DNA of 64,000 bases. Source: Nereocystis luetkeana (Eukaryota; Sar; Phaeophyceae; Laminariales; Laminariaceae). The notes under the pieces are model-generated. The model was not told the origin of the DNA. It saw nothing but the letters and a program-made list of their open reading frames with translations, and searched no databases. The position numbers and the translations under genes are program-made. The stretch lies in assembly GCA_031213475.1 (NCBI GenBank), contig JARUPZ010000013.1, positions 7,358,739-7,422,738 on the forward strand. Reading direction: 5' to 3'. Below, one piece after another: positions 35,428 to 44,800 of this stretch. Position 1 is the first letter of the stretch. The number at the start of each line of letters is the position of its first letter.

Positions 35428-35747
35428 GCATGCCTGAATTTCATCAGTGGCAAGCAATAACAACAACACCACTTCGCCTTTTTCGTGGTTGTTTTTTTCT
35501 TCCCCAGGTGGAGAAGGACAAGCGAGAAAGCCGAGGCGAGACCCTGGGAGCAGACGAGGAGGCCAAAATCAAGAACCCGATTCTGGAGAAGTTTGATCGC
35601 GAGAGCTCTCCCTTTTTCTCGAGCTCGAGGCTCTGGGACGACGGTATCATCGACCCGGCGGACACCAGACGAGTTCTAGGACTGAGCCTGCGCGTGGCGA
35701 TGAAGGATAGGGCTCCACCGACATCGTTCGGTGTTTTCCGCATGTAA
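27244..35747 (+). CDS. MCCC2: Methylcrotonoyl-CoA carboxylase beta subunit, 592 aa, 7 exons
   Basis: Carboxyltransferase subunit of mitochondrial 3-methylcrotonyl-CoA carboxylase: it moves CO2 from biotin on the alpha subunit to 3-methylcrotonyl-CoA in leucine breakdown. Exons: 27244-27702, 28901-29042, 30905-31094, 31641-31935, 32481-32705, 34239-34466, 35508-35747; all borders are GT/AG, phases fit, and the sum is 593 codons. The N-terminus is Arg/Ala/Ser-rich without acids, a mitochondrial presequence type. Family blocks in order: [55 protein letters not shown] (about residues 205-222), [24 protein letters not shown] [25 protein letters not shown], the oxyanion-type loop [15 protein letters not shown] (about 470-484), [38 protein letters not shown] and a terminal FGVFRM. 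The protein is slightly longer than the human one (563) because of the presequence and a Gly/Ser insert in exon 4 (about residues 335-352). The alpha subunit is not in the window. Confidence 0.97.
27889..28016 (+). repeat. 64-base tandem duplication in MCC beta intron 1
   Basis: ACGTGCACATCTCAGCTTCA through GGCTTCTGCCA occurs twice in direct succession with only one clear difference (GTGCGTACAT versus GTGCGCACAT), hence recent. A weaker third trace (GCATCTCAGCTTCGACCT) lies at 28263. Confidence 0.93.
28478..28580 (+). repeat. TGGTATGGTA microsatellite in MCC beta intron 1
   Basis: About 100 bases of TGGTA/TGGTATGG units. False frames rich in Trp/Tyr/Met on one strand and His/Tyr/Pro on the other arise from it. 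Confidence 0.9.
29965..30112 (+). repeat. Poly(C)-tailed element, GAGCGCC/CGAAAG subtype, in MCC beta intron 2
   Basis: ATGAGCGCCCGACTGTTGGA, GGTGTCTCCATTAAGAGTAG, TTCGAAAGGGAGGCGTGGTC, AATGGTCAAATGACTAAAGC, then a poly(C) end at 30101-30110. It lacks the main GCATTGTAGGGATGCG module. Confidence 0.7.
30224..30282 (-). repeat. Interstitial telomere-like repeat in MCC beta intron 2
   Basis: AAACCCTAAACCTAACCCTG then CTGACCCTAACCCTAACCCT: degenerate CCCTAA units, resembling the run at 15.53 kb. Confidence 0.75.
32698..32840 (+). repeat. Triplicated exon/intron junction of MCC beta exon 5
   Basis: GGTTTCATGGTGCGTGGCAG (32698), which spans the exon 5 end and its donor, recurs at 32757 (GGTTTCATGTTGCGTGGCAG) and 32808 (GGTTTCATGATGCGTGGCAG), each followed by GGCC and a G-rich spacer. 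In the two downstream copies the donor GT has become TT or AT. Confidence 0.95.
34598..34702 (+). repeat. (GTT)n microsatellite in MCC beta intron 6
   Basis: About 34 GTT units with a few TTT interruptions, 130 bases after the exon 6 donor. It gives poly-Val or poly-Asn false frames. Confidence 0.95.
34820..35045 (-). repeat. Two poly(C)-tailed elements in MCC beta intron 6
   Basis: Minus strand: the copy at 34945-34830 has CTGGTCGGTGGAAACACGAC, GTGCTCCGTCCCGGCATTGT, TATACGACTACGGCTATGCA and a C-rich end. A second, CGAAAG-subtype copy (35040-34946) has CTCCGTCTCGAAAGGGATGC and also ends in poly(C) (the G run at 34944-34958). Confidence 0.75.
35304..35429 (+). repeat. (CAG)n/(CAA)n microsatellite in MCC beta intron 6
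   Basis: CAG-rich units grade into CAA units about 80 bases before the exon 7 acceptor. It yields Gln/Asn/Ser-rich false frames that run into exon 7. Confidence 0.95.
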
Positions 35748-36804
35748 TTCGGGATTGTTGATGTGGCGATCAGGGTGATCTGTCTTGTACATTGGAGATC
35801 AAGATGCTATTTGTTTACGAACGCGGTTGGCGCGCTTCTTGGCTGCTGTTGCTGCTGCTGGCGGTGATGGTGGTGGCGGTGGTGGTGTTGGTAGTGTTGG
35901 TGTTGGTTGTGTTACCGCTGTTTGCTTGAGGTAGCAGCTGCTGCTGCGGGTGTTGGTGGGGGCTGTGGTGATGGTGGTAATGGTGATGGTGGTAGTTCCG
36001 CTGGTGAGGGTGGTGGTCCCGCTGCATGTTCAAGGCAGCTGCAGCTACTCGTGTGGCGTCGGCGGAGGTGTAGCTGCAAAGTTCAGGCAGGAGAGCTTCC
36101 TACGCATGCACACGGGACAAAGAAGACGTACTTTACAATAGCGTCTACTGGCATACGCATCCGTGGCTGTGCGGCAGCAGTGCACTTTATTTTATTTGAT
36201 GTGGCTCGATCTCTACAATGTGCATGACTTGATACCCGGCACGCCTCTTTGCTCCGGACGCCGACGGAGAAGGTCAAGGTTCCAGCTCACGCAGCGACGA
36301 CCCCGTCAGCCTTAATAGGTTTGCAAGTCCTGGGCGTCCGATTCGCGCACTCCGACTATATGCCGTGTTCCGCGCGGTACTTACTGCTTTGCCCACGGGA
36401 GTCTGCGCAACACGATTCAAATGTACGTGGTCCTCGAGACGAACGCAGGTTGAGAGCAAAGGTTTGTACGAGCTGTTTGTACGAGGAGATCGGTCTTTTT
36501 GGTGGCCTCAAGACCTGTTTTGGTCTTACTATGCTGGTTTCAGTGTGGGGGTGGTCAGTCATAGGGTCGAACCGCGGTCTCCTAAGATAGCGTTTCTGGT
36601 AGGCAGGGCTGTCCGGAGCACAGGTGGCCGGGACCCCCCCCCCCCCCCTCCCTTGCGCAATGAGGGCATAAAAAACTCCTTGTGGATATATTGAATAATG
36701 TTCTATAGCAAATACCAAAAGGCGTCGACAACCTCTCAAAACTCCTTGCGCCGAATGGTGTGCTACATCGTTCAGTATTCACAAGATTTTGTGTACGCCC
36801 GCAT

Positions 36805-36915
36805 TGTGCGGGGGGGGGGGGGTGTACTCGATACTGGTAGGAGATATGTACTCGATCTCATGCATGGCCGTAGTCGTCTGACCATAGGGGGGGGGGGGAG
36901 GGGGGGGGGGATCAC
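36805..36915 (-). repeat. Poly(C)-tailed dispersed element, end fragment
   Basis: CAGACGACTACGGCCATGCA and TGAGATCGAGTAC on the minus strand, with G runs on both sides (36809-36822 and 36887-36911). Confidence 0.6.
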
Positions 36916-37184
36916 GGCTACATGTGAACTAGGACGAGGTTTATTCTCTTTATCTACTGCATCTGTCCGTCTGCGGTTCGGTCCGTGTGTTGCACAGACA
37001 AGGGGTGGGATTGGATTGGTGCGCGTTGAGTGTGAACATGGGGTATCGGACTTTTTTCCTTGTGGTCCACGCTAACGCACATCGATGTTGGTGGTGCGTA
37101 TGTTCCCGCCGCCACCGCAGTGGCGGTAATGTAACAATATTTTCCCCTCCATACACAGCAAAAACGATGGTCTTACGCAAGAGG

Positions 37185-37405
37185 AGGGACAAGGAGGGGG
37201 ATAAGCAGGAGGAGGGAGGAGGAGCGGGAGGAGAAGAGAGGGGGAGGACGACGAGGTGAAAGGGGGAGGGGGAGGAGGAGGAGGAGGAGGAGGGGGGGGG
37301 GAAGGCGGAGGATTGTTATGCGGAGGGGGAGGAGCGGGGAGAGGAAGAGGAAGGGGAAAACGAAACGAGAAGAAACTAGGGGAGGGGGGGGAGGGGTTGC
37401 TACGT
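37185..37405 (+). repeat. Purine tract, GGA-rich
   Basis: About 220 bases almost free of pyrimidines on the plus strand (GAGGAGGAGG, GGGGAGGAGCGGGG). Such a polypurine tract could form triplex or quadruplex structures. Confidence 0.9.
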
Positions 37406-38128
37406 ACGTGTTCATATCAAAGTTTTTTTGTTTTGAGGCACCAAGGTGACGGCAGCCTCTTGTCCGCCTCGCGCGTACACTGAGCAGCAGGATGGGCGTC
37501 CTCTACAACAGACGCGTGCGAGTGTGAAGGACCGGTCGATCAGCAGCCACACCGTCCACACCGCACCGGTGGTGGTGTGCGTGGCACTTCCTCCGGTGTC
37601 CCGAATCAGATGCTCCTTTTGAGTGATGGACCATGTAGCATTATCTCGATGCTCATTCATTCGCACAGCGACCCCAACACTACCTGGAACCTGGCTGGGT
37701 TGACATTCTTCAGGGGGGTGCGGGAACAAAGACTATATCGTGTTGATTTGATCTGGAACCTGGATGGCATTCTCGGGGGACTACGTGCTGTAGCGGCGAC
37801 TGGTGAAACGGGTTTATGCGAGCGAGCGGCTGATAGTCCTCGAGATAGTGGTACAAACACCAACAACGACAGTTAGGGTTCCTGCTACTACTGCTGTTGC
37901 ACGTACGATCGTAGTGACTTCGCGTTGGCGGCTGATGTTCTATTGATAGACGAAATGGCAAATACTACGCGACCAGTTTCGTTGTGTGCTCCCCACCGTT
38001 TTTGTTGTGGAGAAAATCGGCTCGGAAAATCGGCCCAGAAGGAGGGGTGTTGTCACAGCAGCGGGGTCGTACCTACGTTAAGGCCACCCCGCGACAAGTC
38101 AATAAGCGAACAAACGTGGTTAGTCTCT

Positions 38129-38252
38129 GTTACGGTACCATATTAAATAGGACCTACGGTGCACTCAAAAACCTATGTATTTCGCTATTTTTACAAGCAA
38201 TATTTTTTGGTCGTATTTACTATTAATGCTATTATGGCCCCCCGTAAATAGT
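38129..38252. mobile_element. Family-1 MITE, copy with small insertion
   Basis: Left TGTTACGGTACCATATTAAA, core AAAACCTATGTATTTCGCTA, right GGTCGTATTTACTATTAATG then ATGGCCCCCCGTAAATA. About 12 bases longer than the norm near the right end. Confidence 0.8.
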
Positions 38253-38417
38253 AGGCCAAATAGTATGGTGTCTACTTCTACTACTACTGAGATGATAATA
38301 ATTGCGACTATTAACAGTTTCTTCCTCTTGATCGAACCCGGAACCCACATTTGCAGTACTTGGTGGTACGAAGTATTTCAGCAGTGTCTCCCGGAAAAGT
38401 CTAAAAAACAGGTGGAA

Positions 38418-38506
38418 CCCTGCTAGAGCCGCAGTCCCGATTTGGGGACAAATTACTCAGAATTCGAGTGATTTGTCCCCAAAATGGAACTGCGGTTCTA
38501 AAGGGT
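38418..38506. mobile_element. Family-2 MITE (intact)
   Basis: CCCTGCTAGAGCCGCAGTCC, GATTTGGGGACAAATTACTC, GAGTGATTTGTCCCCAAAAT, GGAACTGCGGTTCTAAAGGG. The arms fold over nearly the full length. Confidence 0.88.
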
Positions 38507-38867
38507 ACCGCACTGTAAATAATATGCCGCGTGGTGACTCAAACACAAACACAGGCACGTTTGGTTTTCCACGATAAGAAGAAGGTCGAAAAGCAGGGGT
38601 GCGTGTTTATGATAATAATACCAACCTGCTACGTACGTAAATACGGTAGAAGAAGTAGACGACTGACTAACTGCTGGCGAATACGAACGATGATCGTCCG
38701 TCTATTATGATGCATGACGGATTTTGAAAAAGGGTTTGACGGACCCCAATTAATTTCGAAAAAAAAAAGTAACAAATCGCACAGATGTACAGCAGTAGTA
38801 ATGTATTTCACGACCTACTTATTTACGAGGTACTTCGTATATGATGATAACCTGGATCCTAACCTGC

Positions 38868-38970
38868 CGTCATGATATAGATAGATACGTGCGTGCTGTG
38901 CAGCATCTGTATCGTAGTACGTATCCAACCCGGGAAAGTTTGCTCTAAGGTCGTGCAGATCATACATGCA
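38868..38970 (-). repeat. GATCTG-rich dispersed repeat, copy 4, reverse, short
   Basis: TGTGCAGCATCTGTATCGTA, CGTATCCAACCCGGGAAAGT and GTGCAGATCATACATGCAGC match the complement of the core at 2.9 kb. Confidence 0.5.
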
Positions 38971-40407
38971 GCTTCCAACAATATACCACCGGGCGGGGTA
39001 TACAGCAGTACCGAGTGGTAGAAACTGTAGTGCTACTACTACACTGCCGTATGTCGCGTGTAGTTATATGTTGTACGACGTGCTGTTTGTTGTTGTACAA
39101 GTATGCAGTAGTAGCCCTTATTACCATGGCAGGTACTGCACGTAATGGAATCGACGACAAAGCACTGCCTACCTGTGGTACTCGTACGTGTACGATGTGT
39201 GTACTTTTGTTACAACAATAATAATACCAGGTACCTGGTAGTATATATGTGCTGTACGTACAAGTACTACAAATAGGGTCAAAACACCACTTTTACTTCT
39301 TGTTTGCATGTATGTTTTGTCTATTGCATCATACAAGGTACATTCAAATTTTCAGGCGTAAACAATTGTTTTGTTGTCCGCCACCAGTTCCACAAACAGA
39401 TGATGTCGTCAGCTGTCGACACAAGATGGGCAACACAAGATAATAAAGCTGCTGAGCTGCTGATGCTGCTGACTGACGCTGTTGATGCTGCGGCGGATGC
39501 TGCATCTATCTAATAATTGATATACAGTTTATCAGCAGGGTATAAAAGTAACTGAAGACTGTGAAGGCATTTCACCGTTTATTATAACCGGTTCGCGAGA
39601 AAGAAAAATAATAAAAAAACACCACCACCAACGAGGAGACCAAATCAGACCACCACGACCAGACAGACAGATAGATCTGATGCATGGATCATCAGAATAG
39701 ATACCTGAAAAACGTCCGGTAAAAAAAAACAGAAACAAAAAACAACAGGATATTATTTTTTATATAGTAAAACAGAGTTGTTTTCAGCGTACAGATGCAA
39801 CCGTCGTGTGAGGGGGAACTTCGTATCCCCCCCTCCCCGATGTGCCGGTTGGTACCTTGTCGTGCTTTCACGTGTGTTCTCCAGGTTCTACCCGAAGCGA
39901 GGGAGGGCGTACCCAATAGGCGAACCGGGGACCAATCAATGGGTGCTTCCAGTTTTCGGGCTGGTCTGGTATGCATTGCGGGTACGGTTGGTTGCTGTTG
40001 TTGCTATTGTTTCGTTGCCATCATCGCCCCACCCTCTCTCACTCTTTTCTTGATCGCACACTCGCACAGAAACAGCGCGCGATATTACTGCTGCTGTACC
40101 ATTCTCTCAGATCCTCCAGCAGCAGCACCAGCCAGCGGCAGACACAGGGGACCGTCAAGCTCTCTCTCTCTCTCTCTCTCTGTGTAGTCCAGCTCTCAAG
40201 CTTTTTCCAGAAGGGGGTGGAGCCTTCCCCAGCAACGCCGCTTTAGAGGTGAGTCAGCGGGTGGTCAAGCCAAAACCTGCCACTTTGACGCGTGGGTGGG
40301 TTCAGTTGGTGTCTCGCGCCTATCTATGATATCGTGAGGCCTGCTGGTTTCTATCTGTCGATGCGCTTGAAGAGTTACACGCAAGTACCAGTACTACAGA
40401 GCAAGCA

Positions 40408-40525
40408 GTGCTTTACAGTAGGTACAATCAGTAACTGTACAGTAGGTACAGTCAGTAACTGTACAGTAGGTACAGTCAGTAAGTAGTTACTGTACAGTAG
40501 GTACAGTCAGTAACTGTACAGTAGC
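40408..40525. repeat. 24-base tandem repeat with internal symmetry
   Basis: About five units of ACAGTAGGTACAGTCAGTAA plus CTGT. ACAGTA and TACTGT words let neighbouring units pair; one unit junction is expanded (AGTAAGTAGTTACTGTACAG). Confidence 0.93.
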
Positions 40526-40644
40526 GTTTGGTACTCGTCGTGTTACCTCGTACCTGGTATACACTTAAAGTTGGTACGAGGCATATATTATCGGTTTCAA
40601 CCCACAAGCCGTCTGCTCGCTGTAAACAAGCGAGTAATAAGACA

Positions 40645-40746
40645 GCGTTGTGTGAGCCAGGTGCTGTCAGCCAATCGTGGGCATCGGCCAAGTACGCGTT
40701 GTGTGAGCCAGGCGCTGTCAGCCAATCGAGGGCATCGGCCAAGTAC
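40645..40746 (+). repeat. 51-base tandem duplication
   Basis: GCGTTGTGTGAGCCAGGTGC, TGTCAGCCAATCGTGGGCAT, CGGCCAAGTAC repeated exactly once more with two substitutions. Open frames read through it but show no other coding sign. Confidence 0.95.
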
Positions 40747-41839
40747 CCGTATTCAATAGTAGTAGTGAGGTAAATTGGTCGTGTAGCTTCTGGGGAAAGT
40801 ATTGATGCCAGCCGGTAGGAGAGTGGGGCACGTATCACAGTTTGTTTTCAAAGGCCGCGGCACGAGTACGTGTAGCAAGCAGTGTGCAAGTTAGCTACTA
40901 ACTGTAGTAAAGGCACCTGGTACGATGTGTCCTCGCGTTGACGCTTATTAGTTCGTGTTTGGGTAGAAGATACAATACGTTGGGATGTTGGGCGAACCAG
41001 TCGGCGCGTTGTATATACAGTCACGTGCACTCACTACTGCTGTAGATACCCGCAGTAGTAGTAGTAGTATTAATAGTAACAACTGCTGTGTTGGGTACGA
41101 GTGGTGTACTCGACGAGGAGCCTGTGGGTCTACGCGCATCGGTCGCAATCGCCACGGACGCGCCGTCTCTTGGTGTCTTCCATTCGGCTCCTGGATGCCG
41201 GACAACGTTCGCCTTGACAGCTTTGTGTCGAGTATCATATCTACCCGTCGGTTTTCTCCCGCGGTTCTCACGGTCAAGTTTGCTTCCGGTTTTCAACAAA
41301 ATGTAATTTTCGGGTTCGATAAACATTATCCGGGTCCGATAATTCTCCATGCCGGGGTTCTCCCTTCTTCTCATATGTCCAGGAACGTCGTACTATCTTA
41401 ACCATTCAGCGCGCTACGCACTGGGCGGAAAACCACGTGGTCTAGCAAGCCAGTGGGTAGTGCTATGTCTAGCACCCCCACCCCGCCATCACGTACAGTC
41501 CCCGCCCGCCCGCCCGCCCGTCCCCCTGCCCCCTTTGTGTGATGGTTGTACTCATTTCGTTTGTCCAAGTGCCCCGGAGATCAAAGCCGAGACCTCAACC
41601 AAGCCTGATGTTTTAGTTTGCTACCTGGTATTAATAATAACAGCATATACACGTACCAATAGAAGGGATGCCCTGTCGTGGTCCTTTTCTCCGTCAGCGC
41701 TGGCACATCAAACAAAACAAAAACTGGTCGCTACAACTCGCACAACCCGACGGAACCCCACCCCTCTCCACCTCCCCAGCCACGTAACGAGTACCCCCGT
41801 ACCCTGCCCCGCCCGCCCGCCCGCCCCCTTTGCGACAGC

Positions 41840-44800
41840 ATGTGTGAAGAAACCACGCTCGATGGAGGGCCCTCGGGGGACCAAGGGGAGCAGTTGAAGC
41901 AGCGCAAGCGGGACCCGTCTCCTAGGCGTCGGTCCCTGTCTCCCGCGCCCTACCCCGGCGCCAAGCCGATCGTGCCCGGCCTGTACATCGAGCCGCACCA
42001 CCTTGCTGGAAAGCTGTACAGGGCTCACCACTCCATCCAGATCCCAGTGTGAGGAATGAGCAGCTCGCTACGTAAGGGTATTAGGACCGTCTTGGTTTAG
42101 ATGTAATGCCCTGTAGTGTAATACCAGGTATGGCTTCTGTTTTATTTTACGTACGCAGCGGTTTTATACCTCGTACCTGGTATTATTAGTAAGTATCGCT
42201 GACTTACCATTCTGTCCCAAAATATTAGCACATTTTGTATTACATAAAAATATACAAATGGCGCTTATATTCAGATGCGGCGTGGTGCACTGTTAGATAC
42301 GACTGTAAGGGTGGAATGTTGAAAACACCATCTGTGTTTTGCACGAAATGTGGAGGGATTTATAGAGTCGTAGGACTAACGTACGAGTACTGCCGTTTTT
42401 GTTTTCATTGATCGATGCATTGGCCCGATAAAACCTTCACATGATCGCAGGTACTTCATCAAGTGGGTCCTGGGTCAGTTGCTTGCGATATATTCCATGT
42501 TCTTCTGGCACGTGCCCCGCTCGGACAACGAACTGATCGAGTGCATGGAGGGGACGTCGTTGATCATTGTGGTCAACCGGGACTTTGAAGCCGAGGCAGC
42601 CGACAAGGTGTGGGGGGGGGGGTCATGGTTTTACCGGACTGGTTCACGGGTCGGAACTGGTTGGATCGAATCGGATCGGGTCAGGGGGATCCAACTCGAC
42701 CAAGTCGTGTAGTGCATAAATCAGGCTACTACTGCCGCGTATTTTGATGTGACATCGGTCCATTCACGATGGTTTTGGTTTACTAGTCAGGACGACATTG
42801 AATGCACGTCTTTGGATTCGGTCTATTGCGAAGATACCCCTCTAAAACATTGTGCTCACTACGTGAGCTAGACAAGCAGGGTCTTGTTTTTTTCGGCGGT
42901 CACTCACCGTCGAGTTAGATCATTCGTGCGACGTAAACAACCTTCACTCCACACAAGGGAATTGATCGTATCACGTAGTGGTCATTTTAAGGCACCCAAG
43001 AAGTAGTTACATAGTACTCCCATTGCTGTCTCTGAAAGTGGCTATGTACACCGGAAATTACAAGCCCGCCACGCCCGCCACACAGGCGGTTCTTAGTAGG
43101 ATGCAGCTCACCCTTCATGCGACTCCCCGGACACCTCACGGCGTTTCGCGCTTGGTGCAAGCAATGTCTGCCTGGTCGGTGAAAACCTGACATGCTCCGT
43201 CCCGGCATTGTAGGGATGCGAGCCATACGACTACGGCCATGCATGAGATCGGGTACATGTAGTAAACCCCCTCCCCCCCCCCCCTCCCGGATGAGTACCA
43301 TCCCTCCTCCCCCTCCCGCCCCCGTCATACTGCCATGGGTAGCATTAAATACGCCTCACCTCCCCCCCCCCTCCATACGCCTCCGCGTCTCATGTGCAGG
43401 CCGCGTTCGCCAACCGCCCCGGCTGCAAGACCAAGGGCCTCGTCTGCCTCACGGAGACGCGTCACTACTACGTCGACGTCAGGCGTTGCGAGCTCGACCT
43501 CCTCATCCGCGACCCCGGGACGACCTACCAGTCGGCCTCCGGAAAGAGCACGCTCCTCAAGTCCTGGAGCATGCGCTACTCCAAGACACGCCGCAGGGAG
43601 GGGATGGGCGGCGGCGTCCCCGGGTACAACAAGAACGGCGAGGGGTCGAAGGAAGGTCGCTGGGAGAGCACGATCCACTCGTTCGAGGTGAACGGAGTCA
43701 ACTTTTACGAGAGGGAAAAGATGTTCGCCCTGCTGTTCCAGTACCACACTGCCGGAACGCACACGAAGTCGCACACCATGGGGAACGGGCTGGCGGACCG
43801 CATCCTGCTCGACGACCGCGTCCGCGACAAGCTGTCCGAGTCTACCTGGACCACGACGGCTCTGCACTACGGACTCCTCTACGGAAAGTCTGGACCCATG
43901 TCCGACCCGAGGTGACATTGATAGTATATATTTACTCAATATGTCGTTTTTGAGGGGCAGAGGAGAACAGCAACGAAAAGGGTCGAGACGAGGGGGGGGG
44001 GGGGGGGTGGAGCGCTTGTGCGTTGAGTGCTACGATGCAACGCCTCCGGATGTTAAATTTGATAGCTTTTGACGAAAGCGCCTCTCCTGCTGTTTCTTCG
44101 TCGATGAAATCGATAAACTGTGAAACCATCATATCCGTCTTTTGTCTTGGTCTGTAAAACCCTCTTGGTATGCACAGGAGCGAGGCTAACCAATGGATGG
44201 GGCTCGGCACCATCCCGACGCGCGACTCGCTGGTGGCCGAGTGCCACAACATGGACATGCTGGGTCCCTCCCACGCCGACAAGACTCGCTGGTCCGGTCT
44301 CGACCTCCCCTTCGCGGACTTCCTCATCAACGCGCGTCTCGTCCTGACCAAGTAAGAACTTTTTTTGTCCTCGTAGTAGCTCAGATCCGAGGTCACGCAG
44401 TAGGCTCCTATCCCCCTTCCCAACGGCTGTTGGTGGTGGCTTGCATTCATACCTCGCCCACACCTCTTTTCACGGCGCTTCGCGCTAGGGGCAAGCAATG
44501 TCTGCCTGGTCGGTGAAAACCCGACATGCTCCGTCCCGGCATTGTAGGGATGCGAGGGTCATACGACTACAGCCATGCATGATATCGAGTACATCTCTCC
44601 TATCGAGTGCACCCCCCCCCACACACACACCTCTTTTCTGTTTTGTGTTCACCAAGGGTCATGAAGAAGAACGACATCCCTCCCGACATGCACGAGGGCA
44701 TCTTCCTGTCCTGCATCATGCACGCCACGGACCACGTCCTTCTCCACAGGGTAATGTGGGGCAAGTACTTCAACCCCGACCCTCACGGCATCCCCGGCAC

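Larger units (their letters stand above)
35748..41839. other. Gene-free stretch between MCC beta and the 459-aa gene
   Basis: GGTGGT/GTTGGT microsatellite (35862-36020) at the 3' flank of MCC beta; poly(C)-tailed fragment (36805-36915, minus); GGAGGA-rich purine tract (37185-37400); family-1 and family-2 MITEs; GATCTG-rich repeat (38868-38970); tandem repeats at 40.4-40.75 kb; several TACCWGGTA words. Open frames at 37577-37876, 39778-40246 and 40985-41401 show no family features or splice borders. Confidence 0.5.

Noticed and set aside
34382..35472. Asn-, Cys- or Val-homopolymer proteins near MCC beta exon 7
   Set aside because: Translations of (GTT)n and (CAG)n/(CAA)n tracts in intron 6.
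36535..36615. GGTTCGACC word considered as a tRNA B box on the minus strand
   Set aside because: No T-arm or acceptor pairing and no A box at the right distance. No tRNA could be folded anywhere in the window.
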